This document shows positions 24,329 through 34,402 of a stretch of 64,000 nucleotides of DNA, piece by piece. The stretch's first letter is position 1. Every line of letters starts with the position of its first letter. The notes beneath the pieces were generated by a model that was not told the origin of the DNA, ran no database searches, and saw only the letters and a program-made list of their open reading frames with translations. This stretch comes from Cymodocea nodosa (lineage: Eukaryota > Streptophyta > Magnoliopsida > Alismatales > Cymodoceaceae), in assembly GCA_036874045.1 (NCBI GenBank), contig CM072343.1, positions 16,202,001 through 16,266,000 of the forward strand, written 5' to 3'. The position numbers and the translations under genes were made by a program.

Positions 24329-25877
24329 TGTTTGGGGTTGTTAAGTTAAATCATAAACTTGTTTGATTTATTTTTATGCTTATATTAATAAAATTTTTTA
24401 GAAGTAAACAAACAACCTTTCACACAAATTAGATATTAAGTCCAATTTATATTTTAACTACAAGTGCACAGTGTATATTGTATTTATGTGCAAGTATAGG
24501 TTGATCTCACAAAGATTGAGTAAGAATTGTGTACTATTTCGATTTTTATATTGGAGTTTATATGTATTTAGTTAAGCACTCCGTTGAGTTATAGTTAATT
24601 CAACAGATTCAGTTCGTGGAGTTATGGTTAACTCAACGAACTAATCTCATGAACTTAAGTTAACTCCACGAGCCTATCTTTCTAGTTAAATACTATTATT
24701 TACAAAGGAATTCAACCAACCATTGGGTAGTTTCACAGAATGTAAAAAATATCAATTAAGCTCTTTAATGTTAGTTAATATTAAATTTGTCATTAAGCAA
24801 CACTAACATTCAGATATTTTAAACAGTAACCTGCTTATATCAATAATTTCTTTTAGAAGTAAACAAACAACCTTTCACACAAATTAGATATTAATTCCAA
24901 TTTATATTTTAATTGCAAGTGCATAGTGTATATTGTATTTGTGTGCAAGTACAGGTCGATCCCACAGAATATTGTATTTGTGTGCAAGTACAGGTCGATC
25001 CCACAGAAAATTGAGTAAGAATTGTGTACTATTCCATTTTATATTAGACTTAATGTGTTCAGTACTTACTCCGTTGAGTTATAGTTAACACAACATACTA
25101 AGTTTGTGGAGTTATGGCTAACTCAACGGACTAATCTCATGGACTTAAGTTAACTCTACGAGCCTATCTTTCTAGTTTAATACTGCTATTTACAGATGAA
25201 TTCAGCCAACTATTGGGTAGTTCCATAGATTGTAAATAACATCAATTAAGCTCTTTAATGCTAGTTAATATTAAATTTATCATTAAGCAACACTAACATT
25301 CAGATATTTCAAACAATAATCATTAAAATCTTTAAGTATCTGGAACGAATCAATTTCAGTAAACTGTAAAACTATTTTCTATTTTCTGAATCAAACAAAC
25401 ATAAAACATTCACAATACTGACAATGATAACTTTAATCACGATACACAACAAACAATACAACACTTAAATACTAAATATAAACATAGATAAGTTGTTGTT
25501 TTTGGTATTTTTGTTTTGAGATGTTCATGAAAATAGGCGAAAGGTGAAATGTAAAAATCTCTATCGACAGTAAATACTTCCATTACTACATGCAATGCGA
25601 TTACACAACTGAAAACTTAATCACTTACAACCCTATCTCCTCTCCCTATAGAATCGCGAGTCTAGAATTGCAAGATGATCTCCTCTTCAGCATATTGGCA
25701 TCAATCCGAAACTAAGGCTAGAAGTTTTACGATCTCTTGAGATATGAGTCGGTACTTGGTGAAAATGGTTTCCCTTCTCATGATGCGATCACTCTTCACA
25801 ATGGTTGTCAGACACTGTATTTGGCTTGGAATCGACTCGACATCATGAAAGTATCCTCACAGACCTCTGATGGTTGG
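24329..25877 (-). repeat. Athila-type LTR, 5'-truncated, with internal tandem duplication (minus strand)
   Basis: On the minus strand it ends CCCCAAACA next to the primer site. Its terminal part occurs twice, starting at about 24397 and 24851 (offset about 454 bp). Inside the second copy a 39-bp unit is repeated in tandem (24931-25008). The LTR is cut in its middle (ACCAACCATCAGAGGTCTG) where a plus-strand LTR starts at 25878. Confidence 0.75.
24931..25008. repeat. 39-bp tandem duplication within LTR
   Basis: TATTGTATTTGTGTGCAAGT starts at 24931 and again at 24970, followed each time by the same CAGGTCGATCCCACAGAA sequence. It duplicates the part that lies just before the LTR end. Confidence 0.85.
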
Positions 25878-26235
25878 TGTTTAGAATGAAAAAGTGCATA
25901 TTATTAACGGTTAAATGATGGTTAATTGCATAATATTTAGCTTATCATATGAGAATTAAGCCATTATGTTATAATTGCACTGTTATATGCTTTAATTGAA
26001 AAATCTGCTTAATTTTGGGGAATTAATGTTAATTTAGTACATTTATGAACTGTCGGTAAGTTGCAGGCTGTGAAATTCTTAAGTATCCGAAAATGCATCT
26101 GAGCATCGGATAGTTATACCTGTAAATCTTCAAAATGTTATTTTATGTTTAAACTGCTGTTGACACGTGTTGAGAGCTGGTAGATTTACTTAAGTTATAA
26201 CTCGTTAAGTTAGCATAACTGTACGCGTTGAGTTA
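25878..26235 (+). repeat. LTR, 5' part only, cut by the next LTR
   Basis: It starts TGTTTAGAATGAAAAAGTGC and follows the LTR for 358 bp to GCGTTGAGTTA, where a second LTR start (TGTTTAGAATG) follows at 26236. It is either a target LTR hit by a new insertion or a recombination product. Confidence 0.8.
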
Positions 26236-28088
26236 TGTTTAGAATGAAAAAGTGCATATTATTAACAGTTAAATGATGGTTAATTGCATAATATTTAGCT
26301 TATCATATGAGAATTAAGCCATTATGTTATAATTGCACTGTTATATGATTTAATTGAAAAATCTGCTTAATTTTGGGGAATTAATGTTAATTTAGTACAT
26401 TTATGAACTGTCGGTAAATTACAGGCTGTGAAATTCTTAAGTATCCGAAAATGTATCAGAGCATCGGATAGTTATACCTGTAACTCTTCAGAATATCATT
26501 TTATGTTGAAACTACTGCTGACACGTGTTGAGAGCTGGTAGATTTACTTACGTTATAACTTGTTAAGTTACTATAACTGCACGCGTTGAGTTACATGAAA
26601 ATACACTAAGGTAACGCGTTAGGTTAGCGTTATAAACTTAAGTTGTTATTTTTGCACGTGTTTTATAGTTAAATCAACGAAGGAAGTCCGTTAAGTTATC
26701 TGTAACTCCACGGACTATATATTTTCTAATATGCCACTGTAGCGGTTGCAGGAACAGACAATTAGAAGGAAAAACCATGTTTGCACGTATCACGCAGGAA
26801 TTCAATCGCGTAAGGAGAAAGAAATCATCGCCGTTGATCTGAAGGAAGGAAATCCAACCAACCATTCAAGCAGAAGTAGTTACCACTGAAGAAATATAAA
26901 AGAAAAGAAGAAAAAAAGAAAGAGTGTGATCGATGGACGGCTAGTGTATATAGAGGAGGAGCACCGAGCTTTCTACAGATAATATCGGCGATTCTCCGAA
27001 GTATCACACCAACCATCGTATCACCACCATAATCACCAATCATCAGAGGTCTGTGAGGATACTTACCTGATGTCGGGTCGATTCTGAGCCAAATACAATG
27101 CCTGAAAACCACTGTGAGGAGTGATCGCGTTGCGGGAAGGGAAGACATTTTCACCAAGTGCCGACTCATATTTCAGGAGATCATAAAGCTTTTAGCCTTG
27201 GCTTCGAGTTGATGCCTATATGCTGAAGAGGAGATCATCTTGCAATTCTAGACTCGCGATTCTATAGGGAGAGGAGATAGAATTGTAAGTGGTTCAATTT
27301 TCAGTGGTGTAATCGCGTTGCAAGTAGTGTTAGAAGTATTTACTGTCAAGTGACATTACTTTACATTTCACCTTTCACCCATCACATCAAAACAAAAATA
27401 CCAAAAGCAATTTATCTTTGTTTGTATGTTGTATTTGAGTGTTGTATTGTTGGTGTTGTATCATGATTAATGTTATCTATATCAATTTTATGATTGTTTT
27501 ATGTTAGTTTTAATTTTACAGTTTGCTGAAATTGGTTCGTACAAAACAACTTAAAGATTTTAATGGTTACTATTTGAATCATTTGAATGTTAGTATTGCA
27601 TAATGATAAATCCAATGTTAACTAGCATTAAAAAGCTTAATTGATGTTATTTACAATATGTGGAATCGCCTAATGGTTGGCCGAATTCCTCTGTAATTAG
27701 CCGTATTATAAAGAAGAGACAGGCTCGTGGAGTTAACTTAAGTCCACGAGGATAGTCCGTTGAGTTATCCATAACTCAACGAACTTAGTCCGTTGAGTTA
27801 ACTGTAACTCAACGGAGTGCTTATTGAATATAAATTTGAATTGTTCACAATCAAACATTTCTTAAATTTGTCTGCAATTCCCTATGAGATCGACCTGTAC
27901 TTGCACACTAATACAATAGACACTATGCACTTGTAGTTAAAGTACAAATTGAAATTAATATCTAAATTGTATTAAAGGTTGTTTGTTTACTTTTAAAAGA
28001 AAAAATAGGCATAAAGATAAATTAACTAAGTAAAAATAGAAGTAACAAATCCAAGTTTTTCTAGTGTAGTGTTGGGAAAACACGAACA
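26236..28088 (+). repeat. 5' LTR of the gag-pol element (1853 bp)
   Basis: It runs from TGTTTAGAATGAAAAAGTGC to GGGAAAACACGAACA and is followed 8 nt later by a primer-binding site, so it is a 5' LTR. It has the same three consecutive inverted repeats (27721-27815) as the other copies. No matching 3' LTR exists to the right within the window. Confidence 0.9.
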
Positions 28089-28095
28089 AGTTTTA

Positions 28096-28113
28096 TGGCG
28101 CCGTTGCCGAGGA
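28096..28113 (+). other. Primer-binding site, tRNA-Asp type
   Basis: TGGCGCCGTTGCCGAGGA is complementary, apart from about one base, to the 3' end of plant tRNA-Asp including CCA. This is the usual primer of Athila elements. It lies 8 nt after the LTR end. Confidence 0.85.
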
Positions 28114-28134
28114 ATTGAATTGAATTGAACTGAA

Positions 28135-31100
28135 TTGAATAGATATAAGCAACTATTAGAGGTGTTTCATTTTAATAGTCAGAGTTGTGTGTTTTCTTCT
28201 GTAATTGAGAATATGGCATATACTTATGCTCAAAGATTTCTGAAACCTTTAATTAGCATATGTGAATTCTGCAATTCTAAAGGACATGACATTTCTGATT
28301 GTTTGAAATTGAGACATTTACAGATTGATAGATCCCATGAACAACAAATGAATTATCCTCAATATAATAGAGCCGAGTATGAGAATCCTATAGTTTACCC
28401 AATTGATGGTTAGTATAGAATGTGTAATATGATGAGAGACACTGAAGTTTGGGATAGCTATGACAGACTGGAGCATAGTATAGAGCAAAATCTGGACAAA
28501 CTGAAATACTTTGTGTGTCAACAACAATAAGTCAACCAATTAAACTATAAGGAGGCATATTCAGAACCTAAACAGGATATAATTTACGAAATTGAAAAAG
28601 TCATAAAGAAAATTGATCAAAAATTGAATGCAATGAAATTAGATAATCTGGAAACAAAATTAAAAGCATTAGACAAAAATGCAATGAAAATACAAGTTTT
28701 ACAGCAGGACAATGAAAATTATAATGTTATAAACCTGCACAACTTGCAAAATATACAACAAACAGAAAACACAAATGTAAGAGAATTTAAAGAATGCACT
28801 TTAAAACTAAAAACAATTGAAGATCATAATCATGAAAATGATATACAAAAACATCATGAAAGTAACGAAAATCTCGAAGATGTATGTGTAACATTAAGAT
28901 CTGGAATTGATATACCACCAAGAACTCAAAATGAAAATGATATGAAGGTGGACAAGAGTAAAAATCAAAATGATAATGAAAATGTAATACCTGAAAATCT
29001 AGAAATCACTAAAGAACAATCTGAATCTGCAATTGAAGCTAAAAATGATCAAACAAATCAACTGAAAGAAAAAGAGTCTTTGAAATCAAAATCTTTAGCA
29101 CCCTATCCTAAAAGATTACAACAAACAATTCCTGAAAAACAAGAAAAAATAAGAGAAATTTTTGAAAAAGTACAAGTTAACATTCCTTTGTTAGATTTAT
29201 TGCAGAATATGCCACCTTATGCTAAATTTATGAAGGATTGGTGTACTAAGAAAAGAGAGCGAAAAGTTCTTAGAAATGTCTTTTTAGCTGAGCAAAGTAG
29301 TTACCTATTTCTGCCACAAATTCCTAAAAAGTTATCTGATCCTGGAATCCCTGTTATATCATACACCATAGGAAATACCATTCTAGAAAGAACCTTAATA
29401 GACTTAGGTGCAGGTATAAATGTTATGCCAAGTGATATATTTGCATCCTTAGGATTAGAAGGCTTAACTCCTACTAGTACGGTTATTCAATTGGCCGATA
29501 GAAGTATAAGATACCCTAAAGGAAAAATAGAGGATGTCTTAATTAAAATCAAGAATTTTATATATCCTATTGATATTGTAATTTTGGATTCCCAACAAAT
29601 TAAGCATAAAAATAGTGATACATCTTTAATTTTGGGAAGGCCATTTTTAGCAACATCAGAGGGTGTTATAAATTGTAAAACTAGAGTAATGAAATTAGCA
29701 TATGGTAATGAGGATATTCAATTAAATATTTTCAAACCAGAAATGTTTGAGGAGTTAGAAATGTCCTTACATACCATAGACTTTTTAGAGGATGAAGGAG
29801 ATATGTTAGATGATGTGATTCAAGAAGAATTAAATAGGCAAATCAATTCTAAAACTTTAGAAGAAAGTGAAATCATAAACATAGAAGGAGATCAGGAAGA
29901 AATTAATTTAAAAAATGATGATGTTCAATTAGGAGCTCTAGCTTCTGATGGGCAGCATTTAGAATTAAAACCTTTACCTCCTGAATTAACCTATATATTT
30001 CTGGAAGATAAACAGACCTGTCCAATCATTATTGCTTCAAATTTGAAAGAGGATCAAATAGCTAAATTAAAAGAGGTAATAAAAAGTTATAAAGAAGCAA
30101 TAGGATGGACTATGACTGATATAAAAGGGTTAAGTTCAACTTTATGCTGTCACCACATATATTTAGAAGAGAATGTTAAACCTGTTAGAATTCTTGAGAG
30201 TAGATTAAATCCAAACCTTAAGGAAGTAGTCAGGAAGGAAATAGTTAAATGGTTAGATAATGATATAATATATCCGATTTCCGATAGCTCGTGGGTTAGT
30301 CCAATCCATGTAGTTCCCAAGAAATCAGGATTAACAGTTATTAGGAATGAAAGTCAAGACTTGATACCTACTAGAATTCAATTAGGCTGGAGAGTATGTA
30401 TAGATTATAGAAAGCTGAATGCTGTGACTAGGAAAGATCATTTTCCCTTACCTTTTATAGATCAAATGTTGGAAAGATTAGCAGGGCAAGAATATTTTTG
30501 TTTCTTAGACAGGTATTCAGGGTATAATCAAATTCCAGTAGCATTAGAGGATCAAGAGAAAACAACTTTCACCTATCCTAATGGAACTTATGCTTTTAAA
30601 AGAATGCCATTTGGATTATGCAATGCACCAACTACCTTTCAAAAGTGTGTGCAGGGCATATTTATTGGAATGACTTATGAATTTTTAGGAATATTTATGG
30701 ATGATTTTACTATATATGGCAACTCATATGAAGTGTATTTAAGCAATTTAGACCAAATATTAAAACGATGTGTGGAAAAAAATCTGGTTTTAAATTGGGA
30801 CAATTTTCACTTCATGGTTAAACAAGGGATAGTCTTAAGGCATGTTGTTTCTAAAAAAGGGTTGGAAGTAAATAAAGCTAAAATAGAAGTAATTTCTAAT
30901 CTACCAGAACCTAAATCAGTAAAAGATATTAGATCATTTCTAGGACATGCTGGTTTTTATAGAAGATTTATTAAAGACTTTAGCAAGATAGCTAGACCTT
31001 TAACTAATCTATTAAAAGATGTTCCATTTAACTTTGATAAAAATTGCAAGGAAGCATTTTTTAGACTTAAGACTAGCTTAATTTCAACTCCTATAATTCA

Positions 31101-32857
31101 AGCACCTAATTGGACCATCCATTTAAATTAATGTGCGATGCTTCTGATTTGGTTGTAGGAGCAGTGTTAGGATAGAAAATAAAAAAATCTCCTAGAGTAA
31201 TTCATTATGCAAGCAAAACCTTAAATGATGCTCAAGTTAATTACACAACTACTGAAAAAGAATTATTAGCTGTTGTGTTTGCTTTAGAAAAGTTTAGATC
31301 ATATTTGATTGGAGCTAAAGTAATAATATACACAGATCATTCAGCTCTAAAACATCTAATAAAGAAAAAAGAAACTAAACCTAGATTGATCCGATGGATA
31401 TTATTATTGCAAGAATTCGATCTAGAAATTAAAGATAAAAAAGGTTGTGAGAATGTAGTAGCAGATCATTTATCAAGATTACAAATAAAAAAATCAAATA
31501 TTGAAATTAAGGATAATTTTCCTGATGAACAATTAATGACTATCAACACAATGCCTTGGTATGCAGACATAGTTAATTACTTAGTTACTAGTTTAACACC
31601 TAAGGATTAGAATAGACAGGATAAGAAATTGTTTTTCTCAAGAGTAAAATATTACTATTGGGAAGACCCTTACTTATTTAAGAAATGTCCTGATCTGGTT
31701 TTGAGGAGGTGTGTTCTAGAAACTGAATATTCGAGCATATTGTTTTTCTGTCATGACCAAGCTTGTGGAGGACATTTTGGTTCAGGGAAAACTGTTGCAA
31801 AAATTTTGCAATGTGGGTTTTATTGGCCAACACTATTCAAAGATGCTCATAAATATTGCTTAAGTTGTTTAAGATGTCAACAAATAGGAAGAATATCAAA
31901 GAGGAATATGATGACTCTTAATCCTATTGTTGAGGTTGAAATCTTTGATGTGTGGGGAATAGATTTTATGGGTCCATTTCCTATATTTAATCAATTTAAT
32001 TACATATTGTTGGGAGTGGATTATGTATCTAAATGAATAGAAGCTATTCCTACAAAAACTAACGATAACAAAGTGGTAATACAATTTATAAGAACCAATA
32101 TATTTGCCAGATTTGGAATACCTAAAGCTATTATCAGTGATAGAGGAACTCATTTCTGTAATAGTAGTTTTGAAGCCTTAATGAAGAAATATGGAGTAAA
32201 CCACAAAATTGCAACATCATATCATCCGCAAACAAGTGGACAAGTAGAAAGTGCAAACAAACAAATTAAATTAATCTTGGAAAAAGTAGTAAATCCTACT
32301 AGAACAGATTGGGCTAATAGATTGATTGATGCACTTTGGGCTTATAGAACTGCTTATAAAACGAGCTTAGGTATGTCACCTTTTAGGCTAGTATATAGAA
32401 AAAGTTGTCATTTACCTGCTGAAATAGAACATAAAGCTTATTGAGCATTAAAAACTCTAAACACTAATTTAAATCAAGCTGCTGAAAATAAGAAAATGCA
32501 ACTAATTGAATTAGAAGAATTTAGAAATGAAGCTTATTCAAAGACTATAAGAGAAAAAGAGAAAATTAAATTCTAGCATGATAGAAAAATTATTCCTAAA
32601 AACTTTGAAATAGGACAAGAAGTATATCTTTATATGGCTAGACTCCATAACCATCTAGGAAAATTAAGATCTAGATGGGCAGGAACTTACATAGTTCGAA
32701 ATGTTTATCCTTATGGAGCTATTGAAATTGAAAATCCTAAAAATCAGAATATATTTAAAGTAAATGGACAAAGACTTAAACCTATTCTGAAAATACCAAA
32801 AAGCTCCTTTGGAATTATAGAAGAAATCAGAGTAGAGGACTACTCGAGTTTTACTTA
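28135..32857 (+). pseudogene. Athila-type Ty3 gag-pol polyprotein pseudogene
   Basis: Domains in order: a CCHC zinc knuckle (CEFCNSKGHDISDC, 28261-28302), a VTLRSG segment, protease with DLGAG (29401-29415), reverse transcriptase with FMDDF (30694-30708), RNase H with TDHSALKHL (about 31130-31500), integrase zinc-binding domain (about 31750-31880), integrase core to about 32270 ([23 protein letters not shown]) and a C-terminal FEIGQEVYLY / FKVNGQRLKP part. This order, with integrase after RNase H, is Ty3-type. Breaks: stops at 28411-28413, 28528-28530, 31171-31173, 31608-31610, about 32034-32036, 32442-32444 and 32574-32576, and a frameshift near 31110. The longest clean stretch is 28624-31131. 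The main gag capsid domain is missing between the primer site and the zinc knuckle. Not functional. Confidence 0.92.
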
Positions 32858-33532
32858 GTAAGAAATCAGTTTTTATGTTTATATATATATAAACATTAAA
32901 AATATATATAAAACATAAAAATAGTTGTGGTTCAACCGACTGGATCCATCGGTATGGCCGGAAAATTAAAAAATATTTAGGTCTGACCGAAGCGTAGCAT
33001 CGGTATGGCCGGAACATTAAAAAAATATTGATTTTACCGAAGTATAGTATTGGTTAAACCGGAAAAAAATTGTATATTAATTTTCAGAAAAAAATTATGT
33101 TTTACCGAAACATAGTATCGGTTCAACCGAAAGAAAGATAAAAAAATATTTAGGTCTGACCGAAGCATAGTATCAGTTAAACCTGTAAAAAAAAAGAAAA
33201 CCAGAAAAACTATTCTCTGTAATATTTTTATTATTATATTTGCTTGTTCGGGGAGTCCGTTGAGTTACGCTTAACTCAACGAGCTTACTCCATTAAGTCT
33301 TGAGTTAGTCAACGAGCTTATTCCGTTGAGTTACCTGTAACACAACGGAGTACTGTAGCTAAGACCGCGGATAAAATAGTAATAGTTGGTTCGGGAAATG
33401 ACCCGATTACCTGCCTAAACTTAGTGCTTATTTAAACTAAAACCTAGGGTTTTGGGGGCATTATCCGACAAATCATTTAGAATCTAGAACAGTAGAAATC
33501 AGAGCGATTACGTGCTGTTGTGTAACTCCACG
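32858..33532 (+). other. Post-pol noncoding region with minisatellite, inverted repeats and promoter-like motif
   Basis: After pol come a degenerate minisatellite (32930-33190), then at 33250-33352 inverted repeats of the CGTTGAGTTA / TAACTCAACG type, like those inside the LTRs. At about 33435-33460 is TTTAAACTAAAACCTAGGGTTTTGG-like sequence; its ACCTAGGGTTTT core resembles the telo-box often found near plant transcription starts. An ORF remnant begins at 33533. A promoter for that ORF is an inference. Confidence 0.45.
32930..33190. repeat. Minisatellite, about five units of 52-64 bp
   Basis: Units share ATCGGT..G.CCGGA and an AAATATTTAGGTCTGACCGA segment, with starts near 32940, 32990, 33040, 33105 and 33160. 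Units are diverged and vary in length. Confidence 0.65.
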
Positions 33533-34402
33533 ATGATGAAGATGACGCCTGAATTCTGGGAAGATATTGTTGATACATCAGAATTTCTGAAGGAATCAGA
33601 AGAGTGGCACACACGGTAGAAGATCAAAAATACGACAAGAGAGAAAGAGCTACAGAAGGTAGAATCAGAACTTTTCAAGTTGAGAAGAGATTTAGTAGAT
33701 ATGGATATACGAATACCTCAAATAATGGAAACACGAATCAGAATAGCAACATAAATAGTTGTAAGTAAGGAAAGACAAATAAGGCGAAGTAATGAAGTTG
33801 CCCTAGAATTAATCCAGCATAAGTCCCGACTCTGGTTCAAAAGACGAATCTGTAGACAAGCTAAACGGGTGATCTGGGAGCAAGAAAGGAAAGCAAATGA
33901 AGTGGCAACTAAAGAACGGGAGGAACCAACTATTGAAAGACCTGTTCCTAAGGAGCAGCAGTCTGGACCTTCAGTTCCACCATTTAAGCCATTGACATGA
34001 GCAGAAATGATGGGGCCTTCGACTGAAGAAGAAATAAGAGAATTTGCAGAACTAGTTCAAGTTGGAAAAAACCAAGGAGAATCAGAAGATTTGGCAGTAG
34101 CTAAAGCACATCTGGTGTTTGATGCACTATACAAAAAGAGGGCTGCAGAAAAGTTGAAAGCCCAATATAAAATTAAAGTGGAACAACATCAAAAAGCTAC
34201 TACCAGAACTGCTGTTAGAGTTGCTGCAAAAGAAGTTGAAGCTGGTCCTTCGAGACCAGCAATTATTGGAAGAATTAAACAGGAAGAGCCAGTACCTGTG
34301 GTTCTAAAGACTGCAGAGCCTATTTTTGTAGATTTAATTTCAGAGCATCTTCTTTCCCTTGTATATCCCATACATATGGTAAGAATATATTCAGAACGGT
34401 GA
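33533..34402 (+). pseudogene. Post-pol ORF of the Athila-type element (unknown function), broken
   Basis: One frame runs from ATG 33533 to TGA 34400-34402 with internal stops at 33617-33619, 33752-33754 and 33998-34000. The product would be about 290 residues, rich in Glu, Lys, Arg and Gln, probably coiled-coil (EKELQKVESELFKLRRDLVD), then a Pro-rich part (RPVPKEQQSGPSVPPFKPL). Athila elements often carry an extra ORF here, described as env-like in some, but I see no signal peptide or membrane segment, so I would not call this env. The last 18 codons lie in the 3-kb repeat that starts near 34349, so the natural end may be lost. Confidence 0.5.

Noticed and set aside
33533..34402. A retroviral-type env gene
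   Set aside because: No signal peptide, transmembrane segment or cysteine pattern; the product would be hydrophilic and coiled-coil.
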